Source: CAXBID01 sp963975495 (GTDB lineage: Bacteria; Bacteroidota; Bacteroidia; Flavobacteriales; Flavobacteriaceae). Taken from it: a stretch of 14,222 nucleotides of DNA. This document shows, piece by piece, positions 1-6,605 of the stretch. Every line of letters begins with the position of its first letter. Position 1 is the first letter of the stretch. Both the position numbers and the translations under genes were made by a program. The notes under the pieces were generated by a model, which saw only the letters and a program-made list of their open reading frames with translations, did not search any database and was not told the DNA's origin. The stretch is taken from NCBI GenBank assembly GCA_963975495.1, contig CAXBID010000081.1, positions 1 through 14,222 on the forward strand, given 5' to 3'.

Positions 1-356
1 GCTAAAACAATTGTAATAGGAAAAACGATATCGAGTCTATCTTCATCGTCATCAAACTCTTTAAAAATAGCTTCAATAACTTTAAAGTCTTCTCTAGAAT
101 CGATTGTGATTTCTAAACCTCTCACAATAACGGTAACTGGTAATTCTACAGATAAACAACTGGCGTTATCTATAATATTATCTGCAGATCCATCCATGAT
201 AGATGTGGCGCTGATAAGGGAAGTTAAGGTAGATTCGGCAACAAGTGCTTCCGACTCTTCAGGCGGAGTAATTTCAAGTACTTCGTCCTGACAAGACGTA
301 AACAATAAAAGGGCAAAAAAAGGAATTAGTAATAATAATCTCATTTTAGTTTTCAT
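1..356 (-). CDS. Small acidic lipoprotein, N-terminal part (runs off the left edge)
   Basis: The reading frame starts at the ATG complementary to 354-356 and stays open to the window edge (118 complete codons). The N-terminus (MKTKMRLLLLIPFFALLLFTSC) is a type II signal peptide with a lipobox ending at Cys22, so the mature protein should be lipid-anchored. The residues after the cysteine (QDEVLE) are acidic, resembling the lipoprotein export signals that send Bacteroidota lipoproteins to the outer face of the outer membrane; surface exposure is inferred. The rest is acidic and rich in beta-type residues, with SCLSVELPVTVIVRGLEITI and later EFDDDEDRLDIVFPITIVL. I recognise no named family, although I recall similar uncharacterised flavobacterial lipoproteins. 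It is divergent from the sigma gene and has its own candidate ECF promoter at 442-469, so it is probably controlled by that sigma factor. The C-terminus lies outside the window. Confidence 0.85.
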   Translation of the reverse strand, partial: MKTKMRLLLLIPFFALLLFTSCQDEVLEITPPEESEALVAESTLTSLISATSIMDGSADNIIDNASCLSVELPVTVIVRGLEITIDSREDFKVIEAIFKEFDDDEDRLDIVFPITIVL

Positions 357-370
357 GATATTTGATTTTG

Positions 371-425
371 GGTTAAACTTGATGAACTCATCTTGACTTT
401 TAGTGTTTAACCGAAAATGAGTTCA
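371..425 (-). promoter_or_regulatory. Interleaved inverted repeats in the lipoprotein leader (possible pseudoknot)
   Basis: GGTTAAAC (371-378) is exactly complementary to GTTTAACC (405-412), and TGAACTCAT (383-391) is exactly complementary to ATGAGTTCA (417-425). The order is A-B-A'-B', the topology of an H-type pseudoknot. If the promoter at 442-469 is real, both pairs lie inside the roughly 75-nt untranslated leader of the lipoprotein and end 15 nt before its start codon. The function is inferred; the repeats could instead be paired operator half-sites. Confidence 0.45.
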
Positions 426-441
426 GGCATTTTGATTATAA

Positions 442-469
442 AACAGGATAACTTTAAAAATTCCTACCC
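442..469 (-). promoter_or_regulatory. Candidate ECF promoter for the divergent lipoprotein
   Basis: Read on the minus strand, GGGTAGG (469-463) is followed after exactly 16 nt by CTGTT (446-442) and then TTATAATC. The same two blocks at the same spacing precede fecR on the other side of the sigma gene. A spacing of 16-17 nt between -35 and -10 is typical of ECF promoters. Transcription would start near 434 and give a leader of about 75-80 nt. Assignment to the neighbouring sigma factor is inferred. Confidence 0.5.
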
Positions 470-556
470 TCCCTTTTAAAAAAAATTCAAATTCCAAATC
501 CAAAATTCCAAATTGTTTTGCAGAGATACGCAGGGTTTCTGCAGAGAGACACAGAG
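442..556 (-). repeat. Left copy of an inverted 115-bp block flanking the sigma gene
   Basis: On the minus strand this stretch reads: degenerate CTCTGTG/CTCTGCAG units of about 10-11 nt (556 to 515), then repeated GGAATTT/GGATTTGG, a T-tract, then the GGGTAGG promoter. The stretch 1384-1500 on the plus strand has the same modules in the same order. The CTCTGTG-type units resemble degenerate intergenic repeats that I recall from many Bacteroidota genomes; that comparison is memory, not a search. Confidence 0.6.
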
Positions 557-570
557 ATTGATATGAAAAA

Positions 571-626
571 ATCCAAATTCCAAAATAAAAAAAATTCCAA
601 AATCTCAAAAACTAAAATCCAAAAAA
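571..626. repeat. CCAAA-rich low-complexity stretch
   Basis: A-rich sequence with repeated ATTCCAAA/ATCCAAA units, an extension of the CCAAA repeats in the adjacent inverted block. No reading frame or structured RNA is seen. Together with 442-556 and 668-739 it fills most of the gap between the lipoprotein and the sigma gene; the remaining bases hold nothing I can recognise. Confidence 0.5.
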
Positions 627-667
627 GCTTATTTTAGGGGATTAAAGCATATAAAGTATTACATCTT

Positions 668-739
668 TGTCACATTTGCGCAGTCGAAATGCTAATGAAA
701 ACAAAACTGTTTTGGTCTTCGACTTTACTCAGACTGACA
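668..739. repeat. Imperfect palindromic element upstream of the sigma gene
   Basis: Three nested inverted pairs share an approximate centre: TGTCA (668-672) with TGACA (735-739), AGTCGAA (682-688) with TTCGACT (718-724), and CAAAAC (702-707) with GTTTTG (709-714). The outer arms resemble the TTCGACTnCGCTCAGnCTGACA palindromes that I recall as recurrent intergenic elements in Flavobacteriaceae. It ends 41 nt before the sigma start codon, so it could fold in the sigma leader or bind a regulator, or simply be a decayed repeat. Confidence 0.5.
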
Positions 740-780
740 TTAAGGTTTAATTTAAAGATGTTGAACAACCAAAAAAACTA

Positions 781-1296
781 ATGGGCAAACAATTACACGA
801 TAATATTTGCGAAGAGCATATTTTTTCATCTATATTTAATAAACACTCTAAGGATTTACACAATTTTCTATACTATAAATTTGGCGATTTACTAAACCCA
901 AAAGACAAAGTGCAGGAAGCTTTTATTAAGTTATGGCAAAACTGTGCGAAGATTTCTCCCGACAAAGCCAAGAGTTTTGTGTTTACCACAGCCAATAATT
1001 TAATGCTGAATGAAGTGGCGCACCAAAAGGTAGTTTTAAAACATCAACAAACTAAACCAAAACATTATACAAATGAGAACCCTGAGTTTTTGATGCAGGA
1101 AAGCGAGTATAATGATAAATTGCAAAAGGCATTAAGTAATTTAACCGAAGCACAACGGGAAGCTTTTATGATGAATCGTGTTGAAGGCAAACGCTTTAAA
1201 GAAATTGCTGAAATTTTAGAGATTTCAACCAAGGCTGTTGAAAAACGGATTTATGGAGCTTTGGCGAAGTTGAGGAAGGATATTAAGGAGTTATGA
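781..1296 (+). CDS. ECF-type RNA polymerase sigma-70 factor (FecI-like)
   Basis: A 171-residue protein, the usual length for an ECF sigma factor with only regions 2 and 4. Region 2 spans about residues 14-80 and includes DKVQEAFIKLWQN (42-54, core-polymerase and -10 contacts) and the FVFTTANNLMLNEVA helix (66-80). Region 4 spans about 113-168: LTEAQREAFMMNRVEGKRFKEIAEIL, then a helix-turn-helix ending in KAVEKRIYGALAKLRK (151-166), which reads the -35 element. No extra C-terminal domain is present. It lies 216 bp upstream of a FecR-type anti-sigma gene, the standard order in Bacteroidota cell-surface-signalling loci, so it is probably held inactive by that FecR until the receptor signals. The gene sits between two outward copies of a candidate target promoter but has no copy of its own. 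The specific regulon beyond this locus cannot be read from the window. Confidence 0.93.
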   Translation: MGKQLHDNICEEHIFSSIFNKHSKDLHNFLYYKFGDLLNPKDKVQEAFIKLWQNCAKISPDKAKSFVFTTANNLMLNEVAHQKVVLKHQQTKPKHYTNENPEFLMQESEYNDKLQKALSNLTEAQREAFMMNRVEGKRFKEIAEILEISTKAVEKRIYGALAKLRKDIKEL

Positions 1297-1304
1297 AAAA
1301 TGAC

Positions 1305-1379
1305 GGAAGACAGAAGACCGAAGTCGCCTAAAGTGATATGAAATATTTTTTTCACGCAAAGGTGCTAAGTCGCCAAGTT
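1305..1379 (+). repeat. Short degenerate tandem repeats after the sigma gene
   Basis: Two small arrays with different periods. A 7-bp unit occurs three times (GGAAGAC, AGAAGAC, CGAAGTC at 1305-1325). An 8-bp unit occurs three times (GCAAAGGT, GCTAAGTC, GCCAAGTT at 1356-1379). Both resemble low-complexity intergenic repeats that I recall from Bacteroidota. No terminator-like hairpin is evident here, so read-through from sigma into fecR remains possible. Confidence 0.5.
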
Positions 1380-1383
1380 TTTC

Positions 1384-1500
1384 CTCTGTGAATCTCAGCG
1401 AAAACTCTGAGAATCCCAGTGTAACATTTTGGAATTTGGAATTTATTTTTTGATTTTTTTTAATATGGGTAGGAAAAAATAAAACATAACTGTTATATAG
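1384..1500 (+). repeat. Right copy of the inverted block flanking the sigma gene
   Basis: Four units of 10-11 nt (CTCTGTGAAT, CTCAGCGAAAA, CTCTGAGAAT, CCCAGTGTAAC; 1384-1425) are followed by TTTTGGAATTTGGAATTT, a T-tract, then GGGTAGG, an A-rich spacer and CTGTTATATAG. This module order matches the minus strand of 442-556, so the two copies are inverted and enclose the sigma gene. The copies are clearly diverged in sequence. Confidence 0.6.
1467..1500 (+). promoter_or_regulatory. Candidate ECF promoter for the fecR-receptor operon
   Basis: GGGTAGG (1467-1473), a 16-nt spacer (1474-1489) and CTGTTATATAG (1490-1500). Only 12 nt separate this from the fecR start codon, so the transcript would have a very short leader. 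The identical -35 block, spacer length and CTGTT block recur on the opposite strand at 442-469. Recognition by the adjacent sigma factor is inferred. Confidence 0.55.
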
Positions 1501-1512
1501 TTGAATAAGTAA

Positions 1513-2415
1513 ATGATGAACAGAGAAGAACTCATATCGAAATGGTTAGATAACAACCTAAATAATCAAGAACTACAAGCGTTTAAAAACCTTGAGGACT
1601 ATGATGATTTAGTAAGGTTAAACACCGGTTTGCAGGCTTTTAAGGCAGATGATTACGATACTTCAAAAGAACTTGAAAACGTATTATCTAAAATTAAAAG
1701 TACCAAAACCCAAACCACAACACATTGGATAAAACCTTTTATGCGTGTTGCTGCTATACTTGCCATTTGTTTTAGCTTATACTATTATACCACGACTTTA
1801 GATACTACCATAACAACGGATGTGGCTCAAAAAACAACTATTGAGTTACCAGATGCTTCTAGTGTTTCCCTCAACGCGCAATCGTTATTAGCTTTTAATA
1901 AAAACCATTGGAAAAAAGAACGTGATGTAGAACTTGAAGGCGAAGCTTTTTTTGAAGTTGCCAAAGGGTCTTCATTTAATGTTATAACAAAATCAGGAAC
2001 CGTTTCGGTTTATGGTACGCAATTTAATGTAAAACAACGCGACAATTATTTTGAGGTTATTTGCTACGAAGGTTTAGTTGGGGTTACCTACAAGTCGAAA
2101 GAAATTAAATTAAAACCTGGTGACAGCTTTTTAATTATTGATGGGAAAACAATTGCTAAAGAAAAAGAAAACCGCTCAACACCTTCGTGGTTAAATAACG
2201 AAAGCACTTTTAAAAGCTTACCGTACAAAACGATAATTGCTGAGTTTGAAAGACAATACAATGTAGATTTTACATTGCTTAACATTGATTCTACCCAACT
2301 GTTTACAGGTAGTTTTACTCACGATAATTTAGAAATTGCTTTAAAATCCATTACCTTACCCTTACATTTAACATATAGTAAAACCAACGGTACTATCATA
2401 TTAAAAGGTGAGTAA
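1513..2415 (+). CDS. FecR-family anti-sigma factor with DUF4974-type C-terminus
   Basis: A 300-residue inner-membrane regulator. Residues 1-75 form the cytoplasmic part that should bind the sigma factor. One membrane segment follows at about 77-94 (MRVAAILAICFSLYYYTT). The periplasmic FecR domain spans about 105-195 and shows the family signatures IELPDASSVSLNAQS, ELEGEAFFEVA and VYGTQFNV. The C-terminal part (about 233-298, FKSLPYKTIIAEFERQYNVDF onwards) matches the DUF4974 type that meets the receptor's STN domain. Some FecR-type proteins undergo self-cleavage at a Gly-Thr bond; the GT at 168-169 is a candidate site, which is inferred. ATG ATG at 1513 offers two starts one codon apart with no Shine-Dalgarno, as usual in this phylum. 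The stop codon overlaps the receptor start by 8 bp, implying translational coupling. Confidence 0.93.
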   Translation: MMNREELISKWLDNNLNNQELQAFKNLEDYDDLVRLNTGLQAFKADDYDTSKELENVLSKIKSTKTQTTTHWIKPFMRVAAILAICFSLYYYTTTLDTTITTDVAQKTTIELPDASSVSLNAQSLLAFNKNHWKKERDVELEGEAFFEVAKGSSFNVITKSGTVSVYGTQFNVKQRDNYFEVICYEGLVGVTYKSKEIKLKPGDSFLIIDGKTIAKEKENRSTPSWLNNESTFKSLPYKTIIAEFERQYNVDFTLLNIDSTQLFTGSFTHDNLEIALKSITLPLHLTYSKTNGTIILKGE

Positions 2416-4762
2416 AAACCATAGTTTTTCAATTTTTATTGTATTGTTTTTTTTGAATGTTTCTAACCTAAAGGCACAAACTATTCAAAAAGAAAAGCAA
2501 CCACTTATTACTATTTTAAAGTCACTTGAAGAAAAATATAACATCAGTTTTTCATACGTTGATGAAGCCATAAAAACTAAAGAAGCTACACCGCTAAAAG
2601 ACGATTTAACTTTACAGGAAGCTTTAGAGTTTTTAGAATTGGAAACCCATTTAGATTTTGAATTATTAAACAATCGTTTTGTAGTGATTAAAAATCCACA
2701 AAATAATAGTAGTTTATATAGCACGCAATGGCTTGAAGAAATTGTGGTTAGCAACTACTTAACTTCTGGTATTACGAAACTTAATGATGGATCTATAAAC
2801 ATAAAACCCGAAACTTTCGGGATTTTACCAGGCTTAATCGAACCTGATGTTTTACAAACTATACAAGCACTTCCAGGGGTTTTGAGCGCTGATGAAACGG
2901 TATCAAATATTAATGTACGAGGTGGCACTCACGATCAAAACTTAATCCTTTGGGATGGTATAAAAATGTATCAATCAGGACACTTTTTCGGACTTATTTC
3001 AGCGTTTAATCCCTACACTACAAAACGCGTCAATGTTTATAAAAATGGCACCCGAGCCAAATATGGTGATGGCGTTTCTAGCATTATAGATATGCAATTA
3101 CCTAACGCTATTGATAACGAATTTAAAGCAGCATTGGGTTTTAATTTAATTAACGTGGATGGTTTTGCCAAAATTCCGCTTTCAAATAAAACCGAATTAC
3201 AATTATCTACACGTCGGTCTATAACAGATTTGATCAACACGGCAACATTCGAGAATTACTCTAAACGTATTTTTCAGGATTCCGATTTCGAAAAATCCAA
3301 GGATGATAGAAGTTCCATATCGCAAAATGAGTCCTTTTACTTTTATGATGTTACGGCTAAATTTCTATACGATATTACTAAAAAAGATAGAGTCCGTCTT
3401 CATTTTTTTCACGTTTACAACGATTTGAATTACGATGAACAATCTACAATTAATGACAGAAGTGAGGCTTTAAACAGTAAACTTACCCAACGAAATTCAG
3501 CAGTCGGAATAACCTATAGCAGAGATTGGAGTGAAACGCTTTCAACAACCTCACAAGTTTATGTTACCAATTATGATTTAGATGCCACTAATTTTGATAT
3601 TCTAAATAATCAGCGTTTAATTCAAGAAAACGAAGTGTATGATGGTTCAGCTAAATTAGATATTAATTACACGCCAAATCATCAACTAAAAATTAATGGT
3701 GGTTACCAATTTACAGAAGTAGGTATTGGCAATTTGGAAGATGTTAATAATCCCGATTTTAGAAGTTTTATTCGAGAAGTTGTTAGAACGCATTCCGTTT
3801 ACGGGGAAACAGGATTTTTATCAAATAATGCCAAAACCAAACTCGTTTTTGGAGGTCGTTTAAATTACATTGGTAAGTTCGATATGATTTTTGCAGAACC
3901 TAGATTAAGCTTTAGCCAACGGTTTTTACATCATTTTAGGTTTGAAGTTTTAGGCGAATTTAAAAGTCAGACAACTACGCAAATTATCAATTTACAAAAC
4001 GATTTTTTAGGTATTGAGAACCGGAGGTGGTTGCTCGCTAACAATAAAAAAGAAGTTGAAACTATCAACAATAAAAACATCTACCCGGTTCCTGTAACAA
4101 AAAGTAAACAAGCATCAATTGGCATTCATTATAACAAAAATAAATTATTAATAAGTGCCGAAGGTTACATCAAAAAAGTTGATGGTATTACAACTCGAAG
4201 TCAGGGGTTTCAAAACCAATATCAATTTGTAAACGCTATTGGCAGCTATGAAATTAAAGGCATAGATGTACTGCTAAATAAACAGTTTAATGATATTTTA
4301 AGCACTTGGATATCTTATTCTTACAGTAAAAACAATTACACCTTTGATGCACTAAATGACGGAAATCCATTCCCTAATAATACGGATATTCGGCATGCTT
4401 TAACTTTTGCAGGCACATATACTTACAGGGATTTAAAAATAGCCTTAGGTTTAAATTGGCATTCCGGAATTCCAAATACCGAACCCGATGTGAATGACGA
4501 CCCCGAAGATGACGTTATAACATACGCAAGCCCAAATAGCTCGAATTTGGATGATTATTTAAGAACTGACTGTTCTGCAACTTATGCTTTTGATATTTCA
4601 GATGGTGTAAAGGCTACCTTAGGCGCTTCAGTTTGGAACCTATTAAACAAAAAGAATATTATAAATACATATTACAGTTTAGATAATGAAAATAAAGCAA
4701 TTCCAATTGAAAATCAGTCACTTGGCATCACTCCAAACGTAAGTTTTAGAGTACGATTTTAG
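2408..4762 (+). CDS. FecA-like TonB-dependent receptor with STN signalling domain
   Basis: A 784-residue outer-membrane receptor starting at GTG. No alternative start lies near, and the signal peptide begins at once (SFSIFIVLFFLNVSNLKA, cleavage near residue 23). An STN domain at about 30-95 (ILKSLEEKYNISFSYVDEAI, then LTLQEALEFLELET) should relay ligand binding to FecR. EEIVVSN at 110-116 looks like a TonB box. The plug at about 130-235 contains VLQTIQALPGVL and NINVRGGTHDQNLILWDGI. The rest is a beta-barrel ending in the C-terminal phenylalanine of SFRVRF. It has no carboxypeptidase-regulatory-like domain between STN and plug and no SusD partner next door, so it resembles a FecA-style transducer rather than a SusC glycan importer. 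The ligand is unknown, and no gene nearby points to a siderophore. Confidence 0.92.
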   Translation: MSKNHSFSIFIVLFFLNVSNLKAQTIQKEKQPLITILKSLEEKYNISFSYVDEAIKTKEATPLKDDLTLQEALEFLELETHLDFELLNNRFVVIKNPQNNSSLYSTQWLEEIVVSNYLTSGITKLNDGSINIKPETFGILPGLIEPDVLQTIQALPGVLSADETVSNINVRGGTHDQNLILWDGIKMYQSGHFFGLISAFNPYTTKRVNVYKNGTRAKYGDGVSSIIDMQLPNAIDNEFKAALGFNLINVDGFAKIPLSNKTELQLSTRRSITDLINTATFENYSKRIFQDSDFEKSKDDRSSISQNESFYFYDVTAKFLYDITKKDRVRLHFFHVYNDLNYDEQSTINDRSEALNSKLTQRNSAVGITYSRDWSETLSTTSQVYVTNYDLDATNFDILNNQRLIQENEVYDGSAKLDINYTPNHQLKINGGYQFTEVGIGNLEDVNNPDFRSFIREVVRTHSVYGETGFLSNNAKTKLVFGGRLNYIGKFDMIFAEPRLSFSQRFLHHFRFEVLGEFKSQTTTQIINLQNDFLGIENRRWLLANNKKEVETINNKNIYPVPVTKSKQASIGIHYNKNKLLISAEGYIKKVDGITTRSQGFQNQYQFVNAIGSYEIKGIDVLLNKQFNDILSTWISYSYSKNNYTFDALNDGNPFPNNTDIRHALTFAGTYTYRDLKIALGLNWHSGIPNTEPDVNDDPEDDVITYASPNSSNLDDYLRTDCSATYAFDISDGVKATLGASVWNLLNKKNIINTYYSLDNENKAIPIENQSLGITPNVSFRVRF

Positions 4763-4795
4763 ATGAAATGCAATTTATTTTATTAACAGAGTGGT

Positions 4796-4824
4796 TTTCA
4801 ACGAAAAATTTAGCCTTTCAACGA
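4796..4824 (+). promoter_or_regulatory. Direct repeat TTTCAACGA, 20-bp period
   Basis: TTTCAACGA occurs at 4796-4804 and again at 4816-4824, exactly 20 bp apart and on the same face of the helix, about 40 bp before the DUF1800 start. A two-site operator for a separate control of the DUF1800/DUF1501 genes is possible. No GGGTAGG-type promoter is present in this 103-bp gap. The role is inferred. Confidence 0.3.
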
Positions 4825-4865
4825 CTTCAGTCTATCTTTTTTCTATTTTACTCAAAAATTAATAT

Positions 4866-6506
4866 ATGGCGTCACTTAATCCACTCGGCTCAAATTTAGA
4901 TTTGCGAAAGGCAAAACACCTACTCAGGCGTACTACTTTTAAATTTACAAAAGAGCAATTAGATACTTTTGTGGGCATGTCGGCTACTGCTGCCGTTAAT
5001 AGTTTAACAACAGCTTCGGCAAATACGCTACCAGAGCCATACGATCCATTACCAATAGAATCACCTGATGGGTTTTGGACATCGTCATCCGAACTTCCAA
5101 ATTCATTTGAAGGTCAAGGTAGAAAACGGGCACAGGTTACAGCTTGGTGGTGGCATAATGCGATGCAACAAACCACCTTAAAGCATAAACTTTCGTTCTT
5201 TTTGCATACGAGTTTTCCAGTAGGTAAAGATTCAGGAGTTGGTGCTCCAACCTATTTTTTTGATCATATAAACTTTTTAGATTTTTATGCTTTTGGTAAT
5301 CTTAAAACCGTAGCTAAAAAAATGACTCTAGATAACGGGATGCTCGATTATTTAGACAATACACAGAATAATAAAAATAACCCCAACGAAAATTATGCCC
5401 GTGAATATTTAGAGCTTCACACTATTTTAAAGGGCGAACAAATTGGATCAGATAATTATACCAATTATACCGAAGTAGATATTCAGCAAGCCGCTAAAGT
5501 GTTTTCTGGTTTAAAAAAACGTGCAGACCGAAGCGATATTGACCCAGATACGAATATACCAATGGGATATATTAATGTTAATCAACATGACACTAACGAT
5601 AAAACCTTCAGTAGTGCATTTGGAAATCAAGTGATAATTGGGAGAGAAACAGAAACTGAAATATTTGAAGAACTGGATGATTTTGTTGAAATGGTTTTTG
5701 CACAACCCGAAACAGCTAAGGCCTATTGCAGAAAATTATACCGCTACTTTGTAAGAAGTGAATGGACTGAAGAAGTTGAAACAGATATTATCACGCCACT
5801 TGCCCAGATACTTATTGATAATGATTACGAGATATTACCAGTAGTAACAACATTGCTTTCTAGTGAACATTTTTATGATGCTGATGATAATGATGCTACC
5901 GATAATATTATTGGAAGTATCATAAAAAGCCCATTGCAATTACTATCGGAAGTCTGCTCTATGTTTGAATTAGAGTATCCAGACCCAAGTACGGACGCAT
6001 TATTCTATTATAGAAATTTCTTCCAAAATTTTATACATAATAGATATTTTCCAGCTGCGGGGATGGAATTTTTCAACCCAGACTCTGTTGCGGGTTACCA
6101 AGCTTATTATCAAGAACCAGGATTTGATAGAAACTGGTTTTCGTCAAATACGCTTATAGGTAGATACAAACTTATTGAAAGTTTAATTGAAGGGAGAAAT
6201 ACCATATCTGGGGGAAATATTTATGCACAACTGGATACCGTTGCTTTTGTAAAGAATAAAATTGCAAATGCTTCCGACCCTAATGTATTGGTTACTGAAA
6301 TTACTGATTTATTATATCCTGAAAGTATTGATACAGATAGAACACTTTACTTTAAACGTTTTTTAGTTGATGAAGGGTTTCAAGATTATTATTGGACAAA
6401 TGTTTGGTTACAATATTTAAACGACAATGACGATACCACAGTAAGAACCCGTTTAGATGCTTTAATTATTGCTATGGTCAATGCAGCAGAATTTCAATTA
6501 ATGTAA
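4866..6506 (+). CDS. DUF1800 family protein without a signal peptide
   Basis: A 546-residue protein of the DUF1800 family, whose biochemical function is not established. It is recognised by AKHLLRRTTFKFT near the N-terminus (16-28), WWWHNAMQQTTLKHKLSFFLHTSF (94-117) and the core block NNPNENYAREYLELHTI (171-187), followed by YTEVDIQQAAKVFSGL (201-216). The N-terminus (MASLNPLGSN) is hydrophilic and an in-frame TAA lies at 4860-4862, so the gene cannot extend upstream to gain a signal peptide. As read, the protein would remain in the cytoplasm, although its usual partner DUF1501 is exported. It follows the receptor by 103 bp in the same direction and precedes the DUF1501 gene by 99 bp, the common pairing of these two families. 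No terminator is seen on either side. Confidence 0.9.
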   Translation: MASLNPLGSNLDLRKAKHLLRRTTFKFTKEQLDTFVGMSATAAVNSLTTASANTLPEPYDPLPIESPDGFWTSSSELPNSFEGQGRKRAQVTAWWWHNAMQQTTLKHKLSFFLHTSFPVGKDSGVGAPTYFFDHINFLDFYAFGNLKTVAKKMTLDNGMLDYLDNTQNNKNNPNENYAREYLELHTILKGEQIGSDNYTNYTEVDIQQAAKVFSGLKKRADRSDIDPDTNIPMGYINVNQHDTNDKTFSSAFGNQVIIGRETETEIFEELDDFVEMVFAQPETAKAYCRKLYRYFVRSEWTEEVETDIITPLAQILIDNDYEILPVVTTLLSSEHFYDADDNDATDNIIGSIIKSPLQLLSEVCSMFELEYPDPSTDALFYYRNFFQNFIHNRYFPAAGMEFFNPDSVAGYQAYYQEPGFDRNWFSSNTLIGRYKLIESLIEGRNTISGGNIYAQLDTVAFVKNKIANASDPNVLVTEITDLLYPESIDTDRTLYFKRFLVDEGFQDYYWTNVWLQYLNDNDDTTVRTRLDALIIAMVNAAEFQLM

Positions 6507-6517
6507 GCCCAGAAATT

Positions 6518-6595
6518 ATGAAATACCTACTACATAAACTTACAGTTAATCCTATTTTTATTTGGCGATTGCATGAGCCTTTAAAAAAACAATAA
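6518..6595 (+). CDS. Possible 25-residue small protein between DUF1800 and DUF1501
   Basis: ATG at 6518 opens a 25-codon frame (MKYLLHKLTVNPIFIWRLHE, then PLKKQ) ending at TAA 6593-6595. It fills most of the 99-bp gap between its two neighbours, which lie in the same orientation. It is basic with a short hydrophobic centre. I recognise no family, and at this length the frame could be chance; conservation in related loci would decide. Confidence 0.2.
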   Translation: MKYLLHKLTVNPIFIWRLHEPLKKQ

Positions 6596-6605
6596 AAATG
6601 AACTC

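Noticed and set aside
106..291. 61-codon open frame on the plus strand
   Set aside because: It lies antisense within the lipoprotein gene, which has a clear signal peptide and lipobox.
423..608. 61-codon open frame on the minus strand in the repeat region
   Set aside because: It runs through the CCAAA/CTCTGTG repeats and the candidate promoter; its composition follows the repeats and not a protein.
661..670. Housekeeping promoter for the sigma gene (CATCTTTG, near TAnnTTTG)
   Set aside because: It has one mismatch in the conserved TA and no matching -33 element, so it is too weak to call.
557..1383. Invertible (phase-variable) sigma cassette between the inverted blocks
   Set aside because: The arms are visibly diverged and no recombinase gene is in the window; kept only as a remark in the findings.
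1305..1425. CRISPR-like array
   Set aside because: Units are 7-11 bp, degenerate and without spacers; no cas gene is present.
2408..4762. Naming the receptor fecA or assigning ferric citrate/siderophore uptake
   Set aside because: The domain order is FecA-like, but no iron-related gene or recognisable Fur site is seen, and such receptors sense many ligands.
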